Shown here: piece by piece, positions 1 through 9,495 of the stretch
How the letters are laid out: the number at the start of each line of letters is the position of its first letter
Position numbering within the stretch: position 1 is the stretch's first letter
Assembly (NCBI RefSeq): GCF_014306625.1
Contig: NZ_JACRYL010000002.1
Span: forward strand, 168,922 to 232,921
Direction: 5' to 3'
Source: Pedobacter fastidiosus
GTDB lineage: Bacteria; Bacteroidota; Bacteroidia; Sphingobacteriales; Sphingobacteriaceae
Length of the DNA stretch: 64,000 bases
Made by a program: the position numbers and the translations under genes
The notes under the pieces: model-generated
What the model saw: only the letters and a program-made list of their open reading frames with translations
Told to the model about the DNA's origin: nothing
Databases searched by the model: none

Positions 1-14
1 CACTCTCCGCACTT

Positions 15-41
15 AAATGCTATCTATTAAGGATAGCATTT
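15..41. terminator. Short perfect hairpin at left edge
   Basis: A 10-bp perfect inverted repeat (15-24 with 32-41) has a 7-nt loop. Only a mixed T stretch follows on the plus strand, so it may terminate a plus-strand gene outside the window. Direction and function are uncertain. Confidence 0.4.
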
Positions 42-64
42 TCTGTTTATTCTATTTCATGATT

Positions 65-90
65 AAAAAATCAGTTCTTATTGCTGATTT
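65..90 (-). terminator. Intrinsic terminator of the bacteriophytochrome gene
   Basis: On the minus strand, AAATCAG and CTGATTT (84-90 and 68-74) form a 7-bp stem followed directly by a run of T. The stem overlaps the TAA stop codon at 78-80, so the terminator is built into the end of the gene. Confidence 0.6.
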
Positions 91-2309
91 ATTTTGGAAT
101 GTTTAAAGCTGGCATAAAACACACTTCCCTCATTCATTACGCTCTCCGCCCAAACCTTTCCCTCATGTTTATCCATTATACGCTTTACAATCGCTAAGCC
201 TACGCCAGAACCTTCAATTTGGCCAACGTTAGACATTCTCTTAAACAAATCAAATATCCTCGGTAAATCAACAGGTTTTATGCCTATTCCATTATCCGTA
301 ATTTGGTAGCAGATACTTTTCCCATCATTAATCGCTTCAATATGAACTTTCGGGCTATGGCTATGCTGACTGTATTTTACTGCATTGCCAATTAAGTTCG
401 CAAATACTCGCATCAGCATCGCACTATCCCCATAAATAGCTGGTAAGTTTCCTACGGTTATATTTAAAAAACGATCATGAAAAACAATTCTCATTTCAGT
501 AATAATCCTTTCAATCATTACCGATACATCAACCATACTGTAAGCGGTTTCGGCACGACCAATTCTGGAGTATTCCAAAACTTCATCAATCATTAAATTC
601 ATTTTTTTGGCTCCATCTTCAATGTGCCTTGAAATCTGTTTTCCTCGTTCGGAAAGAGAAGCATCTCTCATTAACAATTGTGAAAATACCTTAATTGCAG
701 ATACAGGATTTTTAAGGTCGTGAGAAATTGTATAGCTGAACGTATCCAATTCTTCATAAGCTTCTTTTAACTTTTCGTTCATTAAGCGTATTGCATTCGC
801 CTTTAAATTAATGGAATATACTATTTCTTCCTTTAATTTTGATACAGCCTGTATTTCTTCTAAAGACCAATTAATCGATTTCCCGACAACGGTTTCAGCC
901 CAAGATTCGAAAGATTTTCTAGGCGATATATGAGTTAAACCATTATTACCCACCTCAATTTGCTTTGTTGGATTTCCTGCCCAAGATATTGTTTCGAGCT
1001 GTTCTGGTTTAAAAAACAAAATGTATTCGTTAAGTTCCCTAGAAATAACCAAAAGTAGTAAACCACTGGCCGTTTTTCTAAAAGCTTTAGCCGGAGGATA
1101 AATTGCTTCCAAATTATTGGTATGAAAAATTGATTTTCTAGATTTGGCTTGAATCCATTTCATCAAAGATTCAATCTGTGCGGAGTTTGGTGTTATACCC
1201 AGCTTAACAAAACGTTTCTCATAAACAAAAACTGCCCCACCGCCATGAACTACATTTAAAAGATTGGTTTTATGTTTGGTTAAAGCATCAATCAAGGAGT
1301 CGTTTTTTTGAAGTTGCTTAGAAAGTTTTACGAGGTGATTGTTAAAAATTTCGTGAATTTGTTGATCAGATTCTTCCTGCCTAAATTCCAATGCAGAGGA
1401 AAGGATTTCACCAATTAATTTGGCTGATTCTCTAGATCTGTAGTCGATAAATTTTGGTGTATAATTATGGCAGGCAATTAATCCCCATAACTCGCCTCTA
1501 AAAATTAAAGAGATGCTAAAACTAGATGCAACCCCCATATTTTTAAGGTATTGAATATGAATTGGAGAAACTGATCGAAGCTGAGAATGCGTTAAATCAA
1601 GACTTTTTACATCCGGAAAACCCAATATTTTGGATGAAACGGCTTCAACATCTGCAATTAATCGCGTTAAATTAATTTTATAAAGTGATCTTGCCTGTTG
1701 TGGAATATCTGAAGCTGGAAAGTGTTGTCCAAGCCATGAATCTTGATTCTCACTTTTTGATTCGCTAACCACTTCTCCATGTCCATCTGGAGCAAATCTA
1801 TAAATCATTATACGATCAAAACCTATTATCTTTCTAACTTGAATTGAAGTATTGTTCAATAAAACATTTAAATTTTTATCCTTCAGCATGTGAGAAACCG
1901 AACGCCCAATCATACTTTGCAATAAACTGGAACCATCTACAACAATCGGCTCAAATTCTAAAAACAACAGTGCTTCCGAAGCTGTAATAATCAAGTTAAA
2001 TGGTTTATCTTTAATCGTGATTAAACTTGGATTAAGTTGTTCTAAATGATCTACTTGCTTTGTAAGACGAACCATTTCGCTGATTAAGGAATTCCCATCC
2101 TGAAGAGACAAACTACGCTCCAAATATTTTAATGATTTGCCAATTAAGTCAACGGCTTGTAGGCCACTTAATTCATATATATTTTCGCTACAACACGAAA
2201 TAAATTCTTCTTGATTAATAGCTATAAAATAACCGTGAGATTGAATAGATCCTGGAATATGTATAGGTTCAAGGTCACAATTATTTAAATCAAACTTGAG
2301 CTCTAACAT
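78..2309 (-). CDS. bphP: Bacteriophytochrome sensor histidine kinase
   Basis: Red/far-red light sensor kinase of 743 residues. The order is PAS (about 1-115), GAF (135-305), PHY (320-500), HisKA and HATPase_c. Cys11 in NCDLEPIHIPGS is at the N-terminal position that binds biliverdin in bacteriophytochromes. The PASDIP motif is at 198-203, and conserved chromophore-pocket histidines are at about 251 and 281. The phosphoacceptor is His530 in ISHDLKNP; DNGIGI and GSGVGLAIV are the ATP-lid motifs. There is no fused receiver domain. No heme oxygenase (bphO) gene is in the window, so biliverdin must come from elsewhere. A single-domain response regulator two genes upstream in the minus direction is a possible partner, which is inference. 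Confidence 0.95.
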   Translation of the reverse strand: MLELKFDLNNCDLEPIHIPGSIQSHGYFIAINQEEFISCCSENIYELSGLQAVDLIGKSLKYLERSLSLQDGNSLISEMVRLTKQVDHLEQLNPSLITIKDKPFNLIITASEALLFLEFEPIVVDGSSLLQSMIGRSVSHMLKDKNLNVLLNNTSIQVRKIIGFDRIMIYRFAPDGHGEVVSESKSENQDSWLGQHFPASDIPQQARSLYKINLTRLIADVEAVSSKILGFPDVKSLDLTHSQLRSVSPIHIQYLKNMGVASSFSISLIFRGELWGLIACHNYTPKFIDYRSRESAKLIGEILSSALEFRQEESDQQIHEIFNNHLVKLSKQLQKNDSLIDALTKHKTNLLNVVHGGGAVFVYEKRFVKLGITPNSAQIESLMKWIQAKSRKSIFHTNNLEAIYPPAKAFRKTASGLLLLVISRELNEYILFFKPEQLETISWAGNPTKQIEVGNNGLTHISPRKSFESWAETVVGKSINWSLEEIQAVSKLKEEIVYSINLKANAIRLMNEKLKEAYEELDTFSYTISHDLKNPVSAIKVFSQLLMRDASLSERGKQISRHIEDGAKKMNLMIDEVLEYSRIGRAETAYSMVDVSVMIERIITEMRIVFHDRFLNITVGNLPAIYGDSAMLMRVFANLIGNAVKYSQHSHSPKVHIEAINDGKSICYQITDNGIGIKPVDLPRIFDLFKRMSNVGQIEGSGVGLAIVKRIMDKHEGKVWAESVMNEGSVFYASFKHSKINQQ

Positions 2310-2516
2310 TATTTTGTATTTAGGGAGGGTTAAGTAAAGGTGGACTATTAAAGTCAGCTTTGCTTATTTTAATTATTTAGCCTAAATACTACCTACTAAG
2401 CGTTGATGACCCTTATTTAGCAAATATCTAATCTAGATAAAAAAATATTCCTAAAAGTTTTGAGGCGTATTCTGCTTTTTTTATCAGAGATCAAAGAATT
2501 GGAAGAGATCACATTT

Positions 2517-2572
2517 CAAAGCTATCGATAGATTAAATGTAAAATTACTACAGGTGCGTGTAATCAAAGATA
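2517..2572 (-). promoter_or_regulatory. Two candidate -7 elements upstream of bphP
   Basis: On the minus strand TAGCTTTG (2517-2524) and TATCTTTG (2565-2572) both match the Bacteroidota -7 consensus TAnnTTTG. Neither has a clear TTTG about 19 bp upstream. Either could start a bphP transcript with a 200-250 nt leader. Confidence 0.35.
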
Positions 2573-2584
2573 GATGGAAAAAGC

Positions 2585-3238
2585 TTAAGCACTTATATCT
2601 TCATCCAAATAGATAACGACTTCCAATTGATTTTGCTCATATTCTCTGAAGATCATTTTACCCGATAATAGATAAACAACAGATCGAAGTTTCTCTGCAA
2701 AATCTGTTCTTGGTATGGAAGGCTTGTCAGGATTGAATGCGAAGCCATAGGTTAAACACAAAATACCATCATCTAAACGGTTTACATTCATGCTCAAACC
2801 TCTTAATAAATCAACATCTAGGCAATCCAAAGTTTGTTGCGTTAATCTAAAAATGGCCGATTCCATAGCATCTCCCAAATTATCTGACAGTTTAATAAAA
2901 TTATTAAACGCCTCATGGCTGATATAGTTAAAACGTTTAGAAAAGAGTTCTTTTAAAGCAGCGAAAAGTCCTAATGTTTCAAAAATTCTTGGTTTCAACT
3001 CAAATGAAGCATTGCGAACACGTTCAAGTGCTTGCGAGATTTCTGATTGGAGTTCGGGATTAAAATTATGCTCCGATTGATTTTTTAACTGGAAAAGAAG
3101 CTGTGCAACCTCATCGTGTAGAAATTCTGCCAGCTTTGCTTTTTCTTCTTCAAAATCTAAAAAAATAGCTTTACGAAGATCATCCTCCGTTTCAACTATA
3201 GGCTCTAAAGCCCTGGGTTTTAAATGTGGAATTTCCAT
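2585..3238 (-). CDS. Degenerate HisKA_3-type (NarX/DesK-like) histidine kinase
   Basis: 217-residue soluble protein. The N-terminal half carries a HisKA_3 dimerisation helix: EEEKAKLAEFLHDEVAQ holds the phosphoacceptor His in the LHDE context, and LKPRIFETLGLFAALKEL matches the second helix of NarL-partner kinases. The C-terminal half starts like a HATPase domain (IFRLTQQTLDCLD), but the N-box asparagines and the DxGxG and GxG nucleotide-binding loops are not visible. It has no sensor or membrane segment. It may be a pseudokinase that acts as a phosphotransfer or dimerisation partner, possibly for the neighbouring phytochrome or response regulator; that is inference. The start is the ATG at 3238. 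Confidence 0.6.
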   Translation of the reverse strand: MEIPHLKPRALEPIVETEDDLRKAIFLDFEEEKAKLAEFLHDEVAQLLFQLKNQSEHNFNPELQSEISQALERVRNASFELKPRIFETLGLFAALKELFSKRFNYISHEAFNNFIKLSDNLGDAMESAIFRLTQQTLDCLDVDLLRGLSMNVNRLDDGILCLTYGFAFNPDKPSIPRTDFAEKLRSVVYLLSGKMIFREYEQNQLEVVIYLDEDISA

Positions 3239-3416
3239 TTACACTCCAAATTGCAAAAAAATATTTACAAATGGAAGTTTATAGTTGTTAAAAAATAAAA
3301 AGGAGATTGACTAATTTTAGAAAAATCAAATTTTAATGATGCTAGAATGAAATACAGCTAAATAATTGATTACCAAATAGAAATAAAATTAAATGTGATT
3401 TTAAATTTATCCAATA

Positions 3417-3449
3417 ACAAAAAAACTCCAAACAATTAGGTTTGGAGTT
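3417..3449 (-). terminator. Strong intrinsic terminator after the response regulator
   Basis: AACTCCAAAC (3424-3433) and GTTTGGAGTT (3440-3449) form a perfect 10-bp stem with a 6-nt loop. On the minus strand it is followed by seven T (3419-3425). It ends the response-regulator transcript 20 bp after the stop codon. Confidence 0.85.
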
Positions 3450-3468
3450 CTAAATAATGTTATTAAGT

Positions 3469-3861
3469 CTATGCCTTAGTAGTTCTATTTTCTTCGCTGC
3501 GTTTAAGCTGTGCGTTTATTCGAGCTAAAACATCATAAATATCAAAAGGCTTGCTTATGTAGTCATCAGCAAAAGCATCAATTGCCTTTTGCTCACTATT
3601 GTTTTGAGCAGACATCACAATTATCGGAATGTGTTTTGTAAAAATATCAGTTTTTAAATCTTCACAAATTTCAGCACCGTTACCATCTGGCAACATTACA
3701 TCCAATAAAAAAAGATCGGGCATAGCATCCTGAATATTTTTTTTAAGCTCAGAGAATGATGATGATAATTGTAGTTCAAAGCCTTCTTCCTTTAAAAGAA
3801 TTTCGATCACGTTTCTAATCTCCTGATCGTCTTCTAAAATGTGTATTCGTTTTTTTTCCAT
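3469..3861 (-). CDS. Single-domain response regulator (receiver only)
   Basis: About 130-residue CheY-like receiver with no output domain. The acidic pocket is EDD near the N terminus, the phosphoacceptor Asp is in LLDVMLPDG, the switch Ser is in IVMSAQN, and the conserved Lys is in SKPFD. The usual GADDY loop reads FADDY, a mild variant. The ATG at 3861 is preferred over the in-frame TTG two codons upstream. It lies 50 bp downstream of the DeoR-type gene on the same strand and ends in a strong terminator. It could be phosphorylated by the phytochrome encoded next door, but pairing cannot be read from sequence. Confidence 0.85.
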   Translation of the reverse strand: MEKKRIHILEDDQEIRNVIEILLKEEGFELQLSSSFSELKKNIQDAMPDLFLLDVMLPDGNGAEICEDLKTDIFTKHIPIIVMSAQNNSEQKAIDAFADDYISKPFDIYDVLARINAQLKRSEENRTTKA

Positions 3862-3911
3862 GTTCAAATTATACTTTTTGTTTTTGGTTTAGCTGTACAG
3901 AATGGAATTTC

Positions 3912-4676
3912 CTATACGATAGTTACAGTAACACCTAAACTCTCTAAATGTTTAACAATTTGTTCAGAAATTCCTTTATCTGTAATTATATGATCAATTT
4001 CCTCTAACCCGCATATTTTGCCAAAGCCCCTTTTTCCAAATTTTGTAGAGTCGGCCAATACAATGGTCTTTTGTGAAGCACCAATCATTTTTCGGTTTAA
4101 ATGTGCCTCCATTGCATTTGTAGTGGTTAAGCCAAAATCTAAATCAATCCCATCAACACCTAAAAACAGCTTATTAAAATAAAAATCCTGTAATACCTGT
4201 TCGGCGTAACTCCCCATTACGGATGAAGAACTTTTCCTTAACAATCCACCCAATTGTATCACTTCAATGCTTGGTTCACGCATTAACTCTAGGGCAACAT
4301 TCAAAGCAGAGGTAACAACAGTTAAATTTGCTCCTGCAGGAATATTCTTCGCAAAGTATAATACGGTAGTGCCCGATGCAATTACAATAGAATCGTTTTC
4401 GTTAAGTAATGAAGCGGCGGCAATTCCAATTTTATTTTTTTCTGTTGATTGAATTTTTTCCTTTTCATTAACCGGTCGATCAACAGTATATGGGTTATTT
4501 ACCGTAGCACCGCCGTGGGTTCTAAAAAGTAAACTCTTATCTTCAAGTAGTTTTAAATCCTTTCTTATTGTTACAGATGATACTTTCAGTTCCTTACATA
4601 AATCAACAACGTTAATGTATTGATCCTTTTGTAAGCGACTTAATATAAACTGGTGCCTTTCGGCTAAATTCATCAT
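3912..4676 (-). CDS. glpR: DeoR-family repressor, probable glycerol regulator
   Basis: DeoR/GlpR-type transcription factor of about 254 residues. An N-terminal winged helix (RHQFILSRLQKD, then SSVTIRKDLKLLE and the signature FRTHGGA) precedes a DeoRC sugar-phosphate sensor domain with SGTT and LGVDGID motifs. It is divergent from glpD-glpK-glpF, so it is probably the repressor of glycerol catabolism, responding to glycerol phosphate by analogy with E. coli GlpR. Translation most likely starts at the ATG pair at 4676/4673, immediately before NLAERHQF; the longer frame to 4709 adds unrelated residues. Function is inferred from family and position. Confidence 0.85.
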   Translation of the reverse strand: MMNLAERHQFILSRLQKDQYINVVDLCKELKVSSVTIRKDLKLLEDKSLLFRTHGGATVNNPYTVDRPVNEKEKIQSTEKNKIGIAAASLLNENDSIVIASGTTVLYFAKNIPAGANLTVVTSALNVALELMREPSIEVIQLGGLLRKSSSSVMGSYAEQVLQDFYFNKLFLGVDGIDLDFGLTTTNAMEAHLNRKMIGASQKTIVLADSTKFGKRGFGKICGLEEIDHIITDKGISEQIVKHLESLGVTVTIV

Positions 4677-4770
4677 AAACTTGTAATTATATACGCTGCA
4701 AATTAGCAAATAAAATAACGACTAAAATATTTTCTTAAAATTTTTAACAAATTATTAATATATAGATAAT

Positions 4771-4811
4771 ATTGTTTCGATAATTATTGTTTATACTTGC
4801 GTATTGTTTCG
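4771..4811 (+). promoter_or_regulatory. glpD promoter with candidate GlpR direct repeats
   Basis: ATTGTTTCG occurs at 4771-4779 and again at 4803-4811, 32 bp apart (about three helical turns), each continuing into W-T. This resembles the TCGWT half of the E. coli GlpR site. Between them TATACTTG (4792-4799) matches the -7 consensus TAnnTTTG at all but one position. A repressor bound to both repeats would cover the promoter. Confidence 0.45.
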
Positions 4812-4832
4812 TTTTATTATTTTTTATTGTGA

Positions 4833-6410
4833 ATGGAAAGATTACATAACATTACTATACCTGAAAATAATAATTGGGACCTGATTGTAATTGGTGGTGG
4901 AGCAACCGGTTTGGGTACTGCATTAGACGCTTCAAGTCGTGGTTTTAAAACATTATTGGTAGAACAATCTGATTTTGCCAAGGGAACATCAAGCAGAAGT
5001 ACGAAACTGGTTCATGGAGGTGTTCGATATCTTGCGCAAGGCGATATCGGACTGGTTAAGCATGCCCTAAAAGAACGTGGTTTGTTGCAACATAATGCTA
5101 ACCATTTAGTTGATAAAGAAGCTTTTATCATTCCATGTTATGATTGGTTTTCTGTTGCCAAATATTTAATAGGGTTAACGCTATACGATTGGCTTTCTGG
5201 AAAATTCAGTTTTGGAAAATCTAAATTCTTTTCTAAAAAAGAAACCTTGGAAATTATGCCAGGAATAAAATCTAAAGGCTTAAAAGGTTCGATAAGATAT
5301 TTCGATGGAAAATTTGATGATGCTAGGCTAGCCATAAATATTGCTCAAACTGCTGTAGAGCAAGGCGCTACACTTTTAAATTACACCAAGGTTACCAATC
5401 TTGTTAAAGATTCTAACAGCAAAATTATTGGAATAGAAACCGAAGATACACTCACAGGCAAAAAAGCTTCATTTCGTGGCAAGGTAGTAATTAATGCAAC
5501 AGGTGTTTTTGTGGATGATATTTTGCAGATGAATAACCCACAGTCTAAAAAATTAGTACGCCCAAGTCAAGGTGTACACATTGTTATCGAGAAGAGTTTT
5601 TTAAATAGCGATTCTGCATTAATGATTCCAAAAACTTCTGATGGCCGGGTTCTTTTCGCTGTGCCTTGGCATGATCATCTTTTGGTGGGAACAACTGATA
5701 CTCCGCTAGATGAACACAGTTTGGAACCTAGAGCATTAAAACAGGAAGTAGATTTTATTATGAATACAGCTTCGGCATATTTTGATAGAAAACCACTTGA
5801 GCTTGATATATTAAGTGTATTTTCTGGCTTAAGACCACTTGCTGCGCCAACATCTGGAGATGGAAACAGTACAAAAGAAATCAGTAGAGATCATAAGCTT
5901 ATGGTTTCTGCAAAAGGTTTAATTACAATAACTGGAGGCAAATGGACAACCTACAGAAGAATGGCCGAAGAAACTGTCGACTTAGCAATTAGTCATGCAG
6001 GATTAGAAATGAAAGCATGCATCACAGAAAATTTAAAAATACATGGTTGCACAGATAAAAAAGCTGGTGACCATTTGGATATTTATGGATCTGATCGAGT
6101 TAAAATTGAAGCATTAATGAACGCTCAACCAGAACTGAAGGCAAAACTTCATCCTAAATATCCTTATACAGAGGCCGAAGTTGTATGGTCTGCAAGGTAT
6201 GAAATGGCTGAAACTGTAGAAGACATTCTGAGCAGAAGACTCCGGATTTTATTTATTGATGCGCATGTTGCCAAAGAAATGAGTACGAAGGTTGCCTCGC
6301 TCCTAGCCGAAGAATTGAAAGCCGATAAAAACTGGGAAAGCAATCAAATTGAAACTTTCAATAAGCTGGCCGATGGATATATTTATAATCTTCAAAACTA
6401 TGTAAAATAA
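4833..6410 (+). CDS. glpD: Glycerol-3-phosphate dehydrogenase (FAD, respiratory)
   Basis: 525-residue flavoprotein that oxidises glycerol 3-phosphate to dihydroxyacetone phosphate and passes electrons to quinone at the membrane. The FAD-binding fold is at the N terminus (DLIVIGGGATGLGTALDA), followed by the family motif GTSSRSTKLVHGGVRYL. The C-terminal DAO_C domain includes YEMAETVEDILSRR. Length is normal for the family. It is the first gene of a glpD-glpK-glpF row, with 35 bp to glpK, and has a DeoR-type regulator divergent from it. Confidence 0.97.
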   Translation: MERLHNITIPENNNWDLIVIGGGATGLGTALDASSRGFKTLLVEQSDFAKGTSSRSTKLVHGGVRYLAQGDIGLVKHALKERGLLQHNANHLVDKEAFIIPCYDWFSVAKYLIGLTLYDWLSGKFSFGKSKFFSKKETLEIMPGIKSKGLKGSIRYFDGKFDDARLAINIAQTAVEQGATLLNYTKVTNLVKDSNSKIIGIETEDTLTGKKASFRGKVVINATGVFVDDILQMNNPQSKKLVRPSQGVHIVIEKSFLNSDSALMIPKTSDGRVLFAVPWHDHLLVGTTDTPLDEHSLEPRALKQEVDFIMNTASAYFDRKPLELDILSVFSGLRPLAAPTSGDGNSTKEISRDHKLMVSAKGLITITGGKWTTYRRMAEETVDLAISHAGLEMKACITENLKIHGCTDKKAGDHLDIYGSDRVKIEALMNAQPELKAKLHPKYPYTEAEVVWSARYEMAETVEDILSRRLRILFIDAHVAKEMSTKVASLLAEELKADKNWESNQIETFNKLADGYIYNLQNYVK

Positions 6411-6433
6411 TTAATTCCAAGCAAAACATCTAA

Positions 6434-7936
<1,503 letters not shown>

Positions 7937-7959
7937 AGTATAACCCAAACGAATTTATT

Positions 7960-8691
7960 ATGACAGAATTTGTAGCAGAATTTATTGGAACAGCATTAAT
8001 AATCCTATTAGGAAATGGCGTAGTGGCAAACGTAGTTTTAAAGGGCACCAAAGGGCACGATAGCGGTTGGATGGTTATTACAACAGCATGGGCACTTGCT
8101 GTTTTTGTTGGTGTAGTAGTTGCAGCGCCTTACAGTGGCGCCCATCTAAATCCAGCAGTAACAATTGCTTTAGCTTTGGCTCAAAAATTTGCGTGGATAA
8201 AAGTTCCCTACTACATTTTGGCGCAATTGTGTGGCGCAGTAGTTGGCTCGTTTTTAGTGTGGATTATGTATAAAGATCACTTTGATGCTACCGAAGATCC
8301 AGGTTTAAAGGCCGCTCCTTTTGCAACATCTCCAGCAATCAGAAATTTAAAATCTAATCTTTTATCAGAGATTCTTGGAACATTCGTTTTAATATTCGTG
8401 ATTTTCTATTTTACCAATGCAGAAATGGGCATCGATAAAACTCCCGTTGGTTTGGGCTCATTAGGCGCACTTCCTGTAGCATTTTTAGTATGGGTAATTG
8501 GTTTAGGGCTTGGCGGAACTACAGGTTATGCCATTAATCCGGCTAGAGATTTAGGCCCTAGGATTGTTCATGCATTAGTTCCCATGAAAGGTAAAGGAAG
8601 TAGCGATTGGGCTTATTCTTGGGTACCTATTGTTGGCCCGGTAATCGGTGCATCTTTAGCCGCATTATTGTACTTGGCTCTAAATATTTAA
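7960..8691 (+). CDS. glpF: Glycerol uptake facilitator (aquaglyceroporin)
   Basis: 243-residue MIP-family channel with six membrane segments and two re-entrant NPA loops: GAHLNPAVTIALA and GYAINPARDLGPR. The Asp after the second NPAR is the residue typical of glycerol-conducting members rather than water-only aquaporins. It lies 23 bp after glpK and ends the operon. No clear terminator was seen after it. Confidence 0.96.
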   Translation: MTEFVAEFIGTALIILLGNGVVANVVLKGTKGHDSGWMVITTAWALAVFVGVVVAAPYSGAHLNPAVTIALALAQKFAWIKVPYYILAQLCGAVVGSFLVWIMYKDHFDATEDPGLKAAPFATSPAIRNLKSNLLSEILGTFVLIFVIFYFTNAEMGIDKTPVGLGSLGALPVAFLVWVIGLGLGGTTGYAINPARDLGPRIVHALVPMKGKGSSDWAYSWVPIVGPVIGASLAALLYLALNI

Positions 8692-8747
8692 TCGTTCAAA
8701 TAACTGTTTAAATACTCATCAACACTCAGTTAAAGATTTAAATTAAT

Positions 8748-8755
8748 TATCTTTG
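8748..8755 (+). promoter_or_regulatory. -7 promoter element for the exonuclease/DUF294 pair
   Basis: TATCTTTG matches TAnnTTTG, 62 bp before the TTG start of the exonuclease gene. No convincing -33 element is seen at the expected distance. Confidence 0.4.
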
Positions 8756-8817
8756 AGATAGAATGATTGGCAATCTCTTTATAATTTAAGAGCATTGCAC
8801 TAACTAAATATTTCAAA

Positions 8818-9495
8818 TTGCAAGAATTTTTCCTAGTTATTGATACTGAAACTTCTGGTTTACCAAAAAACTGGACTGCGCCTTATTTTAAAGAAAAAAA
8901 TTGGCCTCATATTGTGCAAATTGCTTGGATAATATACGACAGTAGCTATCAAGAAATTAAGAGAGAAAACCATTACATTAAAAATGATGGTTTTAAAATC
9001 GATGCGGGTGCAGAAAAGATCCATAAGATTACTAATGAGTATTTACAAATTAATGGAGAACCTCTTAGTGAGGTCATGGATTTGTTCTGCGATGATATAA
9101 TTAAATTTAAACCTTTGATAATTGGGCATTTCATTGAGCTAGATTATCACATGGTAAACGTTGAACTGAGCAGACTTGAGAAAGAAAATATTTTTCAAAA
9201 TTCAACATTCTATTGCACGATGAAAACAAGTGCAGACTATGTAACCAATTCAGTTATCAGTCATCTAAAATTAAATAAATTCTATACTATTTTATTTAAT
9301 GAAGAACCATCTCAAATACACAATGCATTGGCGGATGCCTCAAATACAGCCAAAATTTTTTTCCATCTCATTACAAACAAAAAAATAACCCTAACTTCGG
9401 TTTACAAGCAAGAACACAGCTTTAATAAAGCGGAGGGAAACATTAAAAAATCCTTCTTTAAACGAATTATAGAGCGATTATTTAATGGAAAATAA
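8818..9495 (+). CDS. DnaQ-like 3'-5' exonuclease
   Basis: 225-residue DEDD-superfamily exonuclease domain. Exo I is VIDTETSG, Exo II lies around IGHFIELDYHMVN, and Exo III is HNALADASNTAKIF. It starts with TTG: an in-frame stop lies at 8782 and no ATG or GTG occurs between. Its 3' end overlaps the next gene by 11 bp, which suggests translational coupling. The DnaQ-like exonuclease plus CBS/DUF294 pairing recurs in bacteria, often beside acetate metabolism genes that are absent here. It is not the replicative epsilon subunit with any certainty. Confidence 0.8.
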   Translation: MQEFFLVIDTETSGLPKNWTAPYFKEKNWPHIVQIAWIIYDSSYQEIKRENHYIKNDGFKIDAGAEKIHKITNEYLQINGEPLSEVMDLFCDDIIKFKPLIIGHFIELDYHMVNVELSRLEKENIFQNSTFYCTMKTSADYVTNSVISHLKLNKFYTILFNEEPSQIHNALADASNTAKIFFHLITNKKITLTSVYKQEHSFNKAEGNIKKSFFKRIIERLFNGK

